A stretch of DNA of 64,000 nt from Stenotrophomonas mori (GTDB lineage: Bacteria > Pseudomonadota > Gammaproteobacteria > Xanthomonadales > Xanthomonadaceae): NCBI RefSeq assembly GCF_023556335.1, contig NZ_JAIKTS010000003.1, positions 347,480 through 411,479 on the forward strand, read 5' to 3'. A model generated the notes under the pieces. That model was given only the letters and a program-made list of their open reading frames with translations. It was not told the origin of the DNA and searched no databases. Numbering within the stretch: position 1 is the stretch's first letter; each line of letters begins with the position of its first letter. A program made the position numbers and the translations under genes. This document shows, one piece after another, positions 8,630 to 18,153 of the stretch.

Positions 8630-9423
8630 GCGCGCCGCTGCTCGACGGCGCCGCCATCGCCCGGCACGGCGCCGAGCTGCATGCGGCGCTGCGCGGCGGC
8701 GTCGCCGTGGCGCCGCTGAGCGAACGCCTCCCGGGCCTGGGGCTGGCCGACGCCTATGCGATCTCCAGCGACCTGCTGGCGCGCCGCCTGGCCGACGGCG
8801 AACGGGTGGTGGGCAAGAAGATCGGCGCCACCTCGGTGGCGGTGCAGCGCATGCTGAACGTGGAGCAGCCGGACTTCGGCTTCCTCACCGACCGCATGCA
8901 GGTCGCCAACGGCGGGGTGCTGTCCACGGCGGGCCTGATCGCTCCGCGCGCCGAGGGCGAGATCGCCTTCCATCTCAAGCGCGACCTGGCCGGCCCGGGC
9001 GTCACCCACCATGACGTGCTGGCCGCCACCGAGGCGCTGTCGGTGTGCTTCGAGATCGTCGATTCGCGCATCGCCGACTGGCGCATCGGCATCACCGATA
9101 CCGTCGCCGACAACGCCTCGGCCGCGGCCTACGTGCTGGGCGACCTGCGGGTGCCGCCGAAGGACCTCGACCTGGGCACGCTGGGCATGGTGGTCGAGAA
9201 GAACGGCGAGCTGGCCGCCACCGGTGCCGGCGCCGCGGCGCTGGGCTCGCCGGTCAACTGCGTGGCCTGGCTGGCCAATACCCTGGGCCGCCTCGGCACG
9301 CCGCTCAAGGCCGGCGAGGTGATCCTGTCCGGCGCGCTGGTGCCGCTGATCCCGGTCGCCGCCGGCGACCACATGCGCGTGCGGGTCGGCGCGCTGGGCA
9401 GCGCCGAGATCCGCTTCGCATGA
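8626..9423 (+). CDS. dmpE: 2-oxopent-4-enoate hydratase (meta-cleavage lower pathway)
   Basis: Predicted to hydrate 2-oxopent-4-enoate to 4-hydroxy-2-oxovalerate. The 265 residues show the hydratase/decarboxylase family motifs [10 protein letters not shown] (about 61-70), [11 protein letters not shown] and [11 protein letters not shown] with [14 protein letters not shown]. It starts at GTG 8626, overlapping the tautomerase stop. A paralogue lies at 11450. I call this one the hydratase because gene order here is E-F-G-H as in the dmp operon; from sequence alone the two roles could be swapped. Confidence 0.82.
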   Translation: MSAPLLDGAAIARHGAELHAALRGGVAVAPLSERLPGLGLADAYAISSDLLARRLADGERVVGKKIGATSVAVQRMLNVEQPDFGFLTDRMQVANGGVLSTAGLIAPRAEGEIAFHLKRDLAGPGVTHHDVLAATEALSVCFEIVDSRIADWRIGITDTVADNASAAAYVLGDLRVPPKDLDLGTLGMVVEKNGELAATGAGAAALGSPVNCVAWLANTLGRLGTPLKAGEVILSGALVPLIPVAAGDHMRVRVGALGSAEIRFA

Positions 9424-9464
9424 CCCCTGCCTCCTCCCCCCCCATCGAACGACAGGAGTTCTGC

Positions 9465-10403
9465 ATGACCCTGAAAGCGGCCATCGTCGGTCCCGGCAAC
9501 ATCGGCACCGACCTGATGATCAAGATCCTGCGCCACGGCAAGCACGTCGAAATGGCGGCGCTGGTCGGCATCGACCCGGCCTCGGACGGGCTGGCGCGCG
9601 CCGCGCGCATGGGCGTGCCGACCATCGCTACCGGTGTGGCCGGTCTGGTCGCGTCGGAGCTGTTCGCCGACATCGATATCGTGTTCGACGCCACTTCGGC
9701 CGCCGCGCACGTGGCCAACGACGCGCTGCTGCGCGCGGCCAAGCCCGGCATCCGCGTGATCGACCTGACCCCGGCGGCGATCGGCCCGTACTGCGTGCCG
9801 ACGGTGAACCTGGACGACAACATCGACGCGGCCAACGTCAACATGGTCACCTGCGGCGGCCAGGCGACCATCCCGATGGTCGCGGCGGTGGCGTCGGTGG
9901 CCAAGGTCACGTACGCCGAGATCGTGGCCAGCATCGCCAGCAAGAGTGCCGGCCCCGGCACCCGCGCCAACATCGACGAATTCACCGAGACCACCTCGCG
10001 CGCGATCGAGAGCGTGGGCGGTGCGGCGGTGGGCAAGGCGATCATCGTGCTCAACCCGGCCGAGCCGCCGCTGCTGATGCGCGACACCGTCTACGTGCTC
10101 AGCGAAGCGGCCGACACCGCGGCCATCGAAGCGGCGGTGGAGGCGATGGCCGCGCGGGTGGCCGCCTACGTGCCGGGCTACCGGCTCAAGCAGCGGGTGC
10201 AGTTCGAAGTGCTTGACGCCCCCGTCGACGTGCCGGGCGTGGGCCCGGCCACCGGCCTGAAGACCTCGATCTTCCTGGAAGTCGAAGGTGCCGCGCACTA
10301 CCTGCCGGCCTATGCCGGCAACCTGGACATCATGACCTCGGCCGCGCTGGCCACTGGCGAGCGCATGGCCGCTGCGCTGCTGGCCGCGCGCGCGGCCGGG
10401 TGA
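9465..10403 (+). CDS. dmpF: Acetaldehyde dehydrogenase, CoA-acylating
   Basis: Oxidises acetaldehyde to acetyl-CoA with NAD and CoA, working as a channelling complex with the aldolase encoded next. The 312-residue protein has the nucleotide-binding [15 protein letters not shown] (about 5-19) and the catalytic cysteine in [12 protein letters not shown] (about 125-136). ATG 9465 follows ACAGGAG. It is 9 bases from dmpG, consistent with co-translation of the complex. Confidence 0.93.
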   Translation: MTLKAAIVGPGNIGTDLMIKILRHGKHVEMAALVGIDPASDGLARAARMGVPTIATGVAGLVASELFADIDIVFDATSAAAHVANDALLRAAKPGIRVIDLTPAAIGPYCVPTVNLDDNIDAANVNMVTCGGQATIPMVAAVASVAKVTYAEIVASIASKSAGPGTRANIDEFTETTSRAIESVGGAAVGKAIIVLNPAEPPLLMRDTVYVLSEAADTAAIEAAVEAMAARVAAYVPGYRLKQRVQFEVLDAPVDVPGVGPATGLKTSIFLEVEGAAHYLPAYAGNLDIMTSAALATGERMAAALLAARAAG

Positions 10404-10412
10404 GGAACGACC

Positions 10413-11453
10413 ATGACCGAGAACAAACTCTATATTTCCGACGTCACCCTGCGTGACGGCTCGCATGCGGTGCGCCACCGCTACAGCATCGCGCAGGTCC
10501 AGGCGATCGCGGCCGCGCTGGACCGGGCACGGGTGGATTCCATCGAAGTCGCCCATGGCGACGGCCTGCGCGGCTCCTCGTTCAACTACGGGTTCGGCGC
10601 GCACAGCGACGTGGAGTGGATCGCGGCGGCCGCCGGCGCGGTCGAGCATGCGCGGATCGCCACCCTGCTGCTGCCGGGCATCGGCACCGTGCACGACCTC
10701 CGGAACGCCCACGCCGCCGGCGCGCGCATCGTGCGCGTGGCCACCCACTGCACCGAGGCCGATGTCTCGCGGCAGCACATCGAAGCGGCCCGGGCGCTGG
10801 ACATGGATGCGGTGGGCTTCCTGATGATGAGCCACATGACCGCGCCGGCGGCGCTGGCGGACGAGGCGAAGAAGATGGAGGGCTACGGCGCCTCCTGCGT
10901 CTACGTGGTCGACTCCGGCGGCGCGCTGAGCATGAACGGGGTGCGCGAGCGCGTGGCCGCGCTGCGCGAGGCCCTGCAGCCGGGCACCCAGATCGGCATC
11001 CATGCCCACCACAACCTGTCGCTGGGCGTGGCCAACTCCATCGTCGCGGTCGAGGCCGGGGCGCTCCGCGTGGATGCCAGCCTCGCCGGCATGGGCGCCG
11101 GCGCCGGCAACGCACCGCTGGAGGTGTTCATCGCCGCGGCCGAGCGCATGGGCTGGGCCCATGGCTGTGACCTGTACGCGCTGATGGACGCGGCCGACGA
11201 CCTGGTGCGTCCGTTGCAGGACCGTCCGGTGCGGGTGGACCGCGAGACCCTGGCGCTGGGCTATGCCGGCGTCTACTCGAGCTTCCTGCGCCACGCCGAG
11301 GTGGCCGCGCAGCGGTTCGGGATCAACACCGTGGACATCCTGGTGGAGCTGGGCAAGCGGCGCATGGTCGGCGGCCAGGAGGACATGATCGTCGACGTCG
11401 CACTGGACATGCTGCGTGCGCGCGGCGCACAACCGCAGGAGAAACAGGCATGA
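10413..11453 (+). CDS. dmpG: 4-hydroxy-2-oxovalerate aldolase
   Basis: Cleaves 4-hydroxy-2-oxovalerate to pyruvate and acetaldehyde. The 346-residue protein shows the aldolase start [15 protein letters not shown] (about 10-24), with the metal/catalytic Arg-Asp pair, and the metal-binding [15 protein letters not shown] (about 195-209). Partner of the acylating dehydrogenase just upstream. Its stop overlaps the next ATG (ATGA at 11450). Confidence 0.94.
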   Translation: MTENKLYISDVTLRDGSHAVRHRYSIAQVQAIAAALDRARVDSIEVAHGDGLRGSSFNYGFGAHSDVEWIAAAAGAVEHARIATLLLPGIGTVHDLRNAHAAGARIVRVATHCTEADVSRQHIEAARALDMDAVGFLMMSHMTAPAALADEAKKMEGYGASCVYVVDSGGALSMNGVRERVAALREALQPGTQIGIHAHHNLSLGVANSIVAVEAGALRVDASLAGMGAGAGNAPLEVFIAAAERMGWAHGCDLYALMDAADDLVRPLQDRPVRVDRETLALGYAGVYSSFLRHAEVAAQRFGINTVDILVELGKRRMVGGQEDMIVDVALDMLRARGAQPQEKQA

Positions 11454-12238
11454 CGCTGGACCCTTCCCTCATCGAGGACTGCGCGCGGCGGCTGCTGGCC
11501 GCCGAGCAGGACGTGCGCGAGGTGACCAAGATCACCGACGCGCATCCGCAGCTCGACGTCGCCACCGCCTACGACATCCAGGACTGCCTGCGCGGCCTGA
11601 AGCAGGCCGCGGGCGTGCGCATCGTCGGCATGAAGATGGGCCTGACCTCGAAGCCGAAGATGCAGCAGATGGGCGTGGACACGCCGATCTACGGGTTCCT
11701 CGGCGACGACAACGCGGTGGATGACGGTGCGCTGGTCGATACCGCGCGCCTGATCCACCCGAAGGTGGAGGCGGAGATCGCCTTCGTGATGCGCGAAACG
11801 CTGTCCGGGCCGGACTGCGACGCGGCCCGGGTGCTGGCCGCCACCGACTACGTGGTCCCGGCGATCGAGCTGATCGATTCGCGCTACGAGAACTTCCGCT
11901 TCGACCTGCCCAGCGTGATCGCCGACAACACGTCGGCGGCGCGCTATGTGCTGGGCTCGCGGCCGACGTCGGTGGACGACCTGGACCTGCAGACCCTGGG
12001 CGTGGTGATGGAGAAGAACGGCCAGGTGGTCGAGGTCGGCGCCGGCGCCGCGGTGCTCGGCGATCCGGCCGGGGCGGTGGCGATGCTGGTCAACATGCTG
12101 GCGGCGCGCGGCGCGGTATTGCCGGCCGGCAGCGTGGTGCTGTCCGGCGCGATCACCGCGGCGGTGGCGGTGGCCGCCGGCGACAACGTGCTGGTGCGCG
12201 GCGACGGCATCGGCACCACCTCGATGCGGTTCGCATGA
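11450..12238 (+). CDS. dmpH: 4-oxalocrotonate decarboxylase (meta-cleavage lower pathway)
   Basis: Predicted to decarboxylate 4-oxalocrotonate to 2-oxopent-4-enoate with Mg2+. The 262-residue protein is a paralogue of the hydratase at 8626, sharing [24 protein letters not shown] and [12 protein letters not shown] with [15 protein letters not shown]. The [19 protein letters not shown] wording is nearer to XylI/DmpH than the first copy, and the position after dmpG agrees with the dmp order. ATG overlaps the dmpG stop by four bases. Confidence 0.85.
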   Translation: MTLDPSLIEDCARRLLAAEQDVREVTKITDAHPQLDVATAYDIQDCLRGLKQAAGVRIVGMKMGLTSKPKMQQMGVDTPIYGFLGDDNAVDDGALVDTARLIHPKVEAEIAFVMRETLSGPDCDAARVLAATDYVVPAIELIDSRYENFRFDLPSVIADNTSAARYVLGSRPTSVDDLDLQTLGVVMEKNGQVVEVGAGAAVLGDPAGAVAMLVNMLAARGAVLPAGSVVLSGAITAAVAVAAGDNVLVRGDGIGTTSMRFA

Positions 12239-12361
12239 CCGCCTAGCGGTCGCGCGGCGGGGCCTCCCGGGGTGCCCGCCGCCGGTTGCAACGATCCATT
12301 CATGACCGGCTTCCGCTGCGGGAGCCGGAACGGTGCGCTGTTGCCCTGGGAGGGGAAAACG

Positions 12362-13729
12362 ATGATCGGAAACACGAAACTGGCCGTCCTGGCCACCACC
12401 GCGGCGCTGGCCGTCGCGCCGCTGGGCGTGCGCGCCCAGACCATGGACCCGCAGGCCATGGAGACGCGCATGGCGCAGCTGGAGCAGGAAATGCAGCAGA
12501 TGCGCGCGATGCTGCAGGCGTACCGGGAACGCGAGGCCACCCAGGCCGCGCCGTCCCCGGCCGCGGTGCTGGACGACACCCGGGTGAGCGCGGCGCCTGC
12601 CGCGGCGGCGGCCCCCGCGGTGGCCATGCCCGGGGCGATGCCCGGCACCCGGCTGTCCTTCGGTGGGTTCATCAAGTTCGATGCGATGCACACCCGCACC
12701 AGCGACGGCGAGATCGCCGACGGATCGCCGGGCCGCCTGTTCTACTTCCCCGGCGCGACGCCGGTGGCGGTGGACGGCAACGGCCGCAGCGCCCGCTACA
12801 GCGATGTCCACGCGCAGTTCTCGCGGTTCTGGTTCGGCGCCGACACCACCACCGAGCGCGGCGACACCCTCAAGGCCTACCTGGAGGCGGACATGTACGG
12901 CGGCGGCAGCAACGCCTTCGCCGGCAACGAGGTCATCACCAACACCTATGCGGTCACCCTGCGCCAGGCCTATGTGAGCTGGAACGACTGGCTGGCCGGC
13001 CAGACCTGGTCCAACTTCCAGGACGTGGCCGCGCTGCCGGACACCGTGGACTTCACCGGCCCGTCCGAGGGCACCATCTTCTCGCGCCAGGCGCAGCTGC
13101 GGTATACCCGCGGTGCCTGGTCGTTCTCGGCGGAGAATCCGCAGACCACGATCACCCCGCAGGGTGGCAAGGGCGCGCGCATCAACAGCGGCGACGACGT
13201 GGTGCCGGACCTGACCGCGCGCTGGCTCACGCGCGGCGACTGGGGCCACTTCACCGCGGCGGCCCTGCTGCGCAACTTCCGCTACGACGGGCATACCGGC
13301 AGCGGCGGCGCGCTGAGTGTCTCCGGCCGCTTCAACCTGGGTGCCGACGACGACCTGCGCTACATGGTCAGCGGCGGTGCCGGCGTCGGCCGCTACCTGG
13401 GCTTCGCGCTGGGCAGCGACACGGTGCTCGATGCCCGCGGACGCCTGCACGCGATGGACGGCTATGGCGGCTTCGCCGCCTGGCGCCACGCGTTCTCGCC
13501 GAAGCTGCGCGGCAACCTGGTGTACTCGGTGGCGATGCTGGACAACAACGCCGCGCTGACCGGCTACGAGGTGACCGAGAAGGCGCAGTCGGTGCGTGCC
13601 AACCTGATCTATTCGCCGTTCCCGAAGCTCGACCTGGGCGTCGAACTCAGCCATGCGACGCGGCGCTTGGAGAACGGCGAGGAGGGCGACCTGAACCGTG
13701 TGCACACCCATGTGAAGTACACCTTCTGA
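12362..13729 (+). CDS. DcaP-like outer-membrane channel
   Basis: Predicted trimeric beta-barrel for uptake of dicarboxylic or aromatic acids. The 455 residues have a signal peptide (cleavage near GVRAQ, about residue 24), a short coiled segment METRMAQLEQEMQQMRAML, an Ala/Pro linker, then a barrel beginning LSFGGFIKFDAMHTRT and ending in the outer-membrane signature HTHVKYTF. The strong AGGGGAAA site precedes ATG 12362. It follows dmpH by 123 bases and probably closes the catabolic operon as its outer-membrane entry. Confidence 0.82.
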   Translation: MIGNTKLAVLATTAALAVAPLGVRAQTMDPQAMETRMAQLEQEMQQMRAMLQAYREREATQAAPSPAAVLDDTRVSAAPAAAAAPAVAMPGAMPGTRLSFGGFIKFDAMHTRTSDGEIADGSPGRLFYFPGATPVAVDGNGRSARYSDVHAQFSRFWFGADTTTERGDTLKAYLEADMYGGGSNAFAGNEVITNTYAVTLRQAYVSWNDWLAGQTWSNFQDVAALPDTVDFTGPSEGTIFSRQAQLRYTRGAWSFSAENPQTTITPQGGKGARINSGDDVVPDLTARWLTRGDWGHFTAAALLRNFRYDGHTGSGGALSVSGRFNLGADDDLRYMVSGGAGVGRYLGFALGSDTVLDARGRLHAMDGYGGFAAWRHAFSPKLRGNLVYSVAMLDNNAALTGYEVTEKAQSVRANLIYSPFPKLDLGVELSHATRRLENGEEGDLNRVHTHVKYTF

Positions 13730-13816
13730 CCGCGTGACGTGCGGCGCCACGGCGTTGCCGTGGCGTCCGCCCGCACGCGGTGCGTTACCATCGTGGCCAT
13801 TCCACCGGTTCCACGG

Positions 13817-14428
13817 TTGACGATCGCATTGTCCGAACTGCCGCTGTTTCCCCTGCGCTCGGTGTTGCTGCCTGGAGCGGCGCTGGGCCTGCGTGTCTTC
13901 GAGACGCGCTATCTGGACCTGGTGCGTGCCTGCGGGCGGACCGGCGGCACCTTCGGCATCTGCCTGATCCGCGAGGGCGAGGAAGTCGGTGCACCGGCGG
14001 TGCCGGCGGACTGGGGCGTGGAGGCGCGGATCGAGGATTTCGACCTCGGTGGCGATGGCGTCCTGCAGCTGCGGCTGCGTGGCGCGCGCCGCTTCCAGGT
14101 CGAACGGACCTGGGTGCAGCCCGGCGGCGTAGTGGCCGCGAACGTGGCCTGGAAGGCGCCGGACCCTGACGACGAGCTCCGCCCCGAGCACGCCCTGCTG
14201 GCCTTGCTGCTCGAGCGCATCCTGGAACAGGCCGGCGGCGAGTTCGCCGCGGCCGGCCCCGCGCAGCTGGACCAGGCCTCCTGGCTGGGCTGGCGGCTGG
14301 CCGAACTGCTGCCGCTGCAGGACGCGCAGCGGCTGGCCCTGCTGCAGGAAGACGACCCCCACCGCCGGCTCGACCAGCTGCTCGTCTGGATTCCCGAATT
14401 CGAGCCCCAGCCCGACGCCGGCCCGTAG
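13817..14428 (+). CDS. Lon N-terminal (LAN/PUA-like) domain protein
   Basis: A 203-residue protein made only of the substrate-binding Lon-N domain, without ATPase or protease parts. It opens LPLFPLRSVLLPGAALGLRVFE and has RYLDLVR and FGICLIREGEEVG, typical of the LonN-only family. Start codon uncertain: TTG 13817 is used because homology appears to begin there; GTG 13793 is an alternative and neither has a strong ribosome site. The stop TAG is contributed by the first GTAG repeat. Confidence 0.75.
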   Translation: MTIALSELPLFPLRSVLLPGAALGLRVFETRYLDLVRACGRTGGTFGICLIREGEEVGAPAVPADWGVEARIEDFDLGGDGVLQLRLRGARRFQVERTWVQPGGVVAANVAWKAPDPDDELRPEHALLALLLERILEQAGGEFAAAGPAQLDQASWLGWRLAELLPLQDAQRLALLQEDDPHRRLDQLLVWIPEFEPQPDAGP

Positions 14429-14851
14429 CGCCGGGCCATGCCCGGCGGGGCTTGCCGGGAAGGCGCCAGCGGGGAGGGGCCGCGCTCTACAGGATGGGCA
14501 TCAATCAGGCCTGTGTAGCGCCGGGCCATGCCCGGCGGGGCTTGCCGCGAAGGCGCCAGCGGGGCAGGGCCCCGCTCTACAGGATGGTGGGGCATCAACC
14601 CGCCTTGTGTAGCGCCGGGCCATGCCCGGCGGGGCTTGCCGCGAAGACGCCAGCGGGGCAGGGCCCCGCTCTACAGGATGGGCATCAACCAGGCCTGTGT
14701 AGCGCCGGGCCATGCCCGGCGGGGCTTGCCGCGAAGGCGCCAGCGGGGCGGGGCCCCGCTCTACTGGATGGGGCATCAACCCGCCTTGTGTAGCGTCGGG
14801 CCATGCCCGGCGGGGCGTTCGGCAAAAGCGCCCGCAGGGCGGGATCCCGCT
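14425..14851 (+). repeat. Array of five dimeric GTAG (SMAG-like) palindromic repeats
   Basis: Five units, each a GTAG head with hairpin (GTAGCGCCGGGC-CAT-GCCCGGCG) facing an inverted partner ending GCTCTAC. Units: 14425-14490, 14515-14580, 14609-14674, 14699-14764 and a degenerate 14790-14851. Linkers of about 25-35 bases (AGGATGGGCATCAACC type) are also repeated, so the array grew by tandem duplication. This is the REP class described as SMAG in Stenotrophomonas. No gene is seen in 14429-14894. Confidence 0.85.
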
Positions 14852-14894
14852 CCACCGGTCCGTGCGTCGATCCGGTGTGCGGGGCGTCGGCGGG

Positions 14895-16901
14895 TCAGTC
14901 GTGGTCCTGGGGGACGCGGACCATCAGCAGCGGCATGCTGCCGTCGGCCAGGGGCCGGGTGCGGGTTTCCAGGCCGTCCAGTGCCTGGGTGACCGCCTCC
15001 AGTGCCGGGTCGACGCCGCGCAGCGGCAGCCACAGCCCGAACAGCTTGAAGTGCCGCTGGTAGCGCAGGGTCTGGGCGCTGCCCAGCCACAGCGGTGCCT
15101 GTCCAGGCTGCAGCTGTACCGGGGCCGGCCACAGGCGCAGCGCGTAGCGTTCGCCGGGATGGGCGCCTTCGCGCAGCATCAGCAGCGATTCGACATTGGT
15201 GTCCAGGGTAGCGGGCAGGACCGGCACCTGGTCCGCCGCCGCGTTGCTGTCGAGCATCGCCAGTGCCTGCTGCCAGCCGGCCTGGGGCTGCAGGGTCCAG
15301 CCGTGGCGTTCGAGCTGGCGCTGCAGCGGTGCCAGGGGGCCGGCCACCTGCACGTCCAGCGGCCAGCGCTGGTCGTCGTCGAATTCGTTGCGGCGCGCCG
15401 GCAGCTCGCGCCAACCGTCCTGCCACCAGTAGGCCGCGTCCATCACCCGCGGGGCCGCGGGAATGGGCTCGAACTTGGCCAGCTTGGCCGGGACGTTGCG
15501 CGGCGCATACCAGGCGCCGGCCAGCAGGAAGGCGCCGTAGAACAGCCACGCCGCCGGTTTGACCCAGAACGAGCGGTTGAAGCGGCGGCGGTAGGCGATG
15601 CCCAACAGCAGCAGCCAGAAGATTCCGAACAACATGCCGCCGATGACGTCGCTCAGCCAGTGCGCGCCCAGGTAGATGCGTGCGAAACCGATGACCGTGA
15701 CCACGATGCCTGACACCAGGTAGGGCCATACCCGCGTGCGCCCCGGCAGTTCGCGGCCGATCAGCACGGCGAAGAAGCCGAAGGTGATGGTGGCCAGGGT
15801 CACCGACACCGAGGGGAAGCCGAAGCCGCTGCTGGCCGCCGGCGGCCGCACCACGTCCACGGTGGCGCCGAGCAGCTTGGTCAGCGCCAGGCCGAAGGCC
15901 AGTGCCGCCATCCAGTGCATGACCGCCATCCAGCGCCGCCGCCAGGCCAGGTAGCCCATGCCGGCGGCGATCGCCGGCAGCAGTACCTGCCAGTCGCCGA
16001 GCGCGGCCAGCGCCGCCATCGGGTGGTCGGCCAGCGGGTTGCGCAGCGCCAGCATCAACCGGTGCACGGCCATGTCCAGCGCCAGCGGTTCGCCATGGGC
16101 GATCACCACCATCAGCAGCACGAACCAGCCCCAGCCCAGCAGCAGCAGCATCAGTGCCAGCATCGCCAGCGGCACCGACTCGCGCCGGCGCGGATCGAAC
16201 AGGGCGTTCAGCGAGCGCCCGAGGAAATGCGGGTGGCGCTGCGACAGCCGCAGCAGGCGCGACAGCCAGCCGTCCACGCGCACCGCCGACCAGCGGTAGC
16301 CGTACAGCACGATCGCCCAGACCAGGCCCAGCATCACGCCGAGCAGGGCCACCACCAGGAACAGGCGCCCGGCCACCGCGGCCACCGCGTCGTAGGCCTG
16401 GCCCAGCGCCCAGCCCGGCAGCAGGAACAGCACCGCCCAGGACAGGCTGGCGATGCCGCTGGCCTGGGCGTAGCGCAGCAGCGGCATGTTCGCCATGCCG
16501 GCGATGGCCGGCACGAACGGCCGGATCGCGCCGACGTAGCGGGCCACCAGGATGCTCTTGAACGCGTTGCGCCGGAACAGCAGCTCGCCGCGCTCCAGCA
16601 ACTGCGGGTACCGGCTGAACGGCCAGACGCCGCGCAGGCGGTCGCCCCAGCGCCGGCCCACCCAATAGCTCAGGCCATCGCCACAGAAGGCGCCGAGGGT
16701 GGCGCAGGCCACCGCATAGGGGCCGGAGATCTCGCCCATGCCGATCAGTACCCCGACCGCGATCATCAGCGGCAGCGCCGGCACGATCGCACCGAGGATG
16801 ATCACGGCGTCGCAGAAGGCGATGGCGAAGATGGCGGCCCCGGCCAGCACCGGGTGTGCGGCGATCCAGGCCAGGGTGTTGTCGATCCAGGAAGCGTCCA
16901 T
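14895..16901 (-). CDS. DedA - PAP2 - LssY C-terminal fusion membrane protein
   Basis: A 668-residue inner-membrane protein. Residues about 1-200 are a DedA/SNARE-associated domain (GDGLSYWVGRRWGDRLRG, FVPAIAGMANMP). Residues about 250-450 are a PAP2 phosphatase-like domain (VVRPP and ARIYLGAHWLSDVIGG). The last 190 residues match the LssY C-terminal domain (WWQDGWRELPARRNEF). Membrane lipid phosphate turnover is the likely role. PAP2 motif 2 reads FPSVSV where PSGH is expected, so the usual histidine is absent. ATG 16901 chosen; MDASWIDNT starts before the first helix. Confidence 0.82.
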   Translation of the reverse strand: MDASWIDNTLAWIAAHPVLAGAAIFAIAFCDAVIILGAIVPALPLMIAVGVLIGMGEISGPYAVACATLGAFCGDGLSYWVGRRWGDRLRGVWPFSRYPQLLERGELLFRRNAFKSILVARYVGAIRPFVPAIAGMANMPLLRYAQASGIASLSWAVLFLLPGWALGQAYDAVAAVAGRLFLVVALLGVMLGLVWAIVLYGYRWSAVRVDGWLSRLLRLSQRHPHFLGRSLNALFDPRRRESVPLAMLALMLLLLGWGWFVLLMVVIAHGEPLALDMAVHRLMLALRNPLADHPMAALAALGDWQVLLPAIAAGMGYLAWRRRWMAVMHWMAALAFGLALTKLLGATVDVVRPPAASSGFGFPSVSVTLATITFGFFAVLIGRELPGRTRVWPYLVSGIVVTVIGFARIYLGAHWLSDVIGGMLFGIFWLLLLGIAYRRRFNRSFWVKPAAWLFYGAFLLAGAWYAPRNVPAKLAKFEPIPAAPRVMDAAYWWQDGWRELPARRNEFDDDQRWPLDVQVAGPLAPLQRQLERHGWTLQPQAGWQQALAMLDSNAAADQVPVLPATLDTNVESLLMLREGAHPGERYALRLWPAPVQLQPGQAPLWLGSAQTLRYQRHFKLFGLWLPLRGVDPALEAVTQALDGLETRTRPLADGSMPLLMVRVPQDHD

Positions 16902-17008
16902 CGACGGATTATAGAAGCACGCCGCCGTCTGGCCGGTGGTCGGCGACAGCCGGTGGACAGCGGGCATGCAGGCGGCGGGGGCGACGGCCGGCCGCTAGAA
17001 TGCCGGCG

Positions 17009-17668
17009 ATGGCCAACACCGACGAGCGCATCCAGATCCTCAAATCCGACAGTTTCGGGCGCATCCTGCTGGTGCACCGCGACGGGCGGCGTTTCGTGCG
17101 CCGCGATCTCGGCGCGACGCCCTGGTGGCTGCGGGCACCGGCCTGGTGGCTGGCGCGGCGCGAGGCCCGTGCACTGGAGCGCTTGGACGGCATGGCGGCG
17201 ACGCCGCGGCTGCTGGGCTGGGACGGCCGCTGGCTGGACCGCAGCTACATGGACGGGGCGGCCATGCACCAGCGTCCGCCGCGGGGCGACCTGGCGTACT
17301 TCCGCGCCGCGCGCCGCCTGCTGCAGCGGGTGCACCGGCACGGCATCGTCCACAACGACCTCGCCAAGGAAGCCAACTGGCTGGTGCGGGCCGACGGCAC
17401 GCCGGCGCTGATCGACTTCCAACTGGCGGTCTGTGGCGACCCGCGCGCACGCTGGATGCGGCTGCTGGCACGCGAGGACCTGCGGCACCTGCTCAAGCAC
17501 AAGCGCATGTACTGCGGCGACGCCCTGACGCCGGTCGAGCGGCGGCTGCTCAAGCGGCCTTCCTGGGTGCGGGACCTGTGGTTCGCCACTGGCAAGCCGC
17601 TCTACCGCTTCGTCACCCGGCGCCTGCTGCGCTGGGAAGACAACGAGGGGCAGGGCCCCAAGGCGTGA
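17009..17668 (+). CDS. RIO/Kdo-kinase-like protein kinase
   Basis: A 219-residue single-domain kinase fold. The catalytic loop is HGIVHNDLAKEANWLV (about 114-129, Asp and Asn present) and the metal site is LIDFQLA (about 137-143), where Gln replaces the usual Gly. The N-lobe is short, with FVRRDLG and REARALERLDG. Such small kinases act on lipopolysaccharide sugars or proteins; the substrate cannot be told. ATG 17009 or the ATG nine bases upstream could be the start. Confidence 0.68.
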   Translation: MANTDERIQILKSDSFGRILLVHRDGRRFVRRDLGATPWWLRAPAWWLARREARALERLDGMAATPRLLGWDGRWLDRSYMDGAAMHQRPPRGDLAYFRAARRLLQRVHRHGIVHNDLAKEANWLVRADGTPALIDFQLAVCGDPRARWMRLLAREDLRHLLKHKRMYCGDALTPVERRLLKRPSWVRDLWFATGKPLYRFVTRRLLRWEDNEGQGPKA

Positions 17669-17821
17669 GCCCCCGCACCGCGGGATGCATCACCCCCACG
17701 CGGCCGCGCAGCCTCGGCCGTCGAACGCTGTCCTTGCCATTCCCCGCGCCTTGACCTGTTTCCCTCGCCAACGGGGGAATGCGCCGGCGGGAACCGCAAG
17801 GCTGGCCCCCGCCGGGAAAGC

Positions 17822-18075
17822 CCGCCGGGCGTTGCCCGGCGCTACAAAATCCCGGTGGCTCCGTAGAGCGGGGCCGCGCCCCGCTGGCGCTCTCCCGGGA
17901 AACCTCCGGCAGAGCACTTTCCTCGACAGGCCACCCCCGCGAAAGAGGGTTTGTGTCTACGGAAACGGGCGGGGTGGCCCGCGCCGGGGCGGGTATTCCG
18001 CCGGGAAAGCCCGCCGGGCGTTGCCCGGCGCTACAAAATCCCGGGGGTTCCGTAGAGCGGGGCCGCGCCCCGCTG
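17822..18075 (-). repeat. Two dimeric GTAG (SMAG-like) palindromic repeats
   Basis: Two near-identical dimers, 17822-17885 and 18012-18075. Each is CCGCCGGGCGTTGCCCGGCGCTAC, then a short linker (AAAATCCCGG), then GTAGAGCGGGGC-CGC-GCCCCGC. Compared with the array at 14425 the unit is turned around (tail-out rather than head-out). The 485 bases 17669-18153 hold these repeats and no convincing gene. Confidence 0.78.
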
Positions 18076-18153
18076 GAGCCCTGCCGAAGCAGCCCCGGCG
18101 GCGTGCGGCCAGGGACCATGCGGCGCAACGGCAGGGCCGTGCGCCGGCCGCGG

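Noticed and set aside
11273..14362. 1029-codon minus-strand frame across dmpG, dmpH, the DcaP gene and the Lon-N gene
   Set aside because: It spans four convincing + strand genes and encodes only Arg/Gly/Val/His-rich sequence.
14425..14851. Possible CRISPR array
   Set aside because: Repeats are palindromic GTAG dimers of about 66 bp with near-identical linkers, not short repeats with unique spacers, and no cas genes are near.
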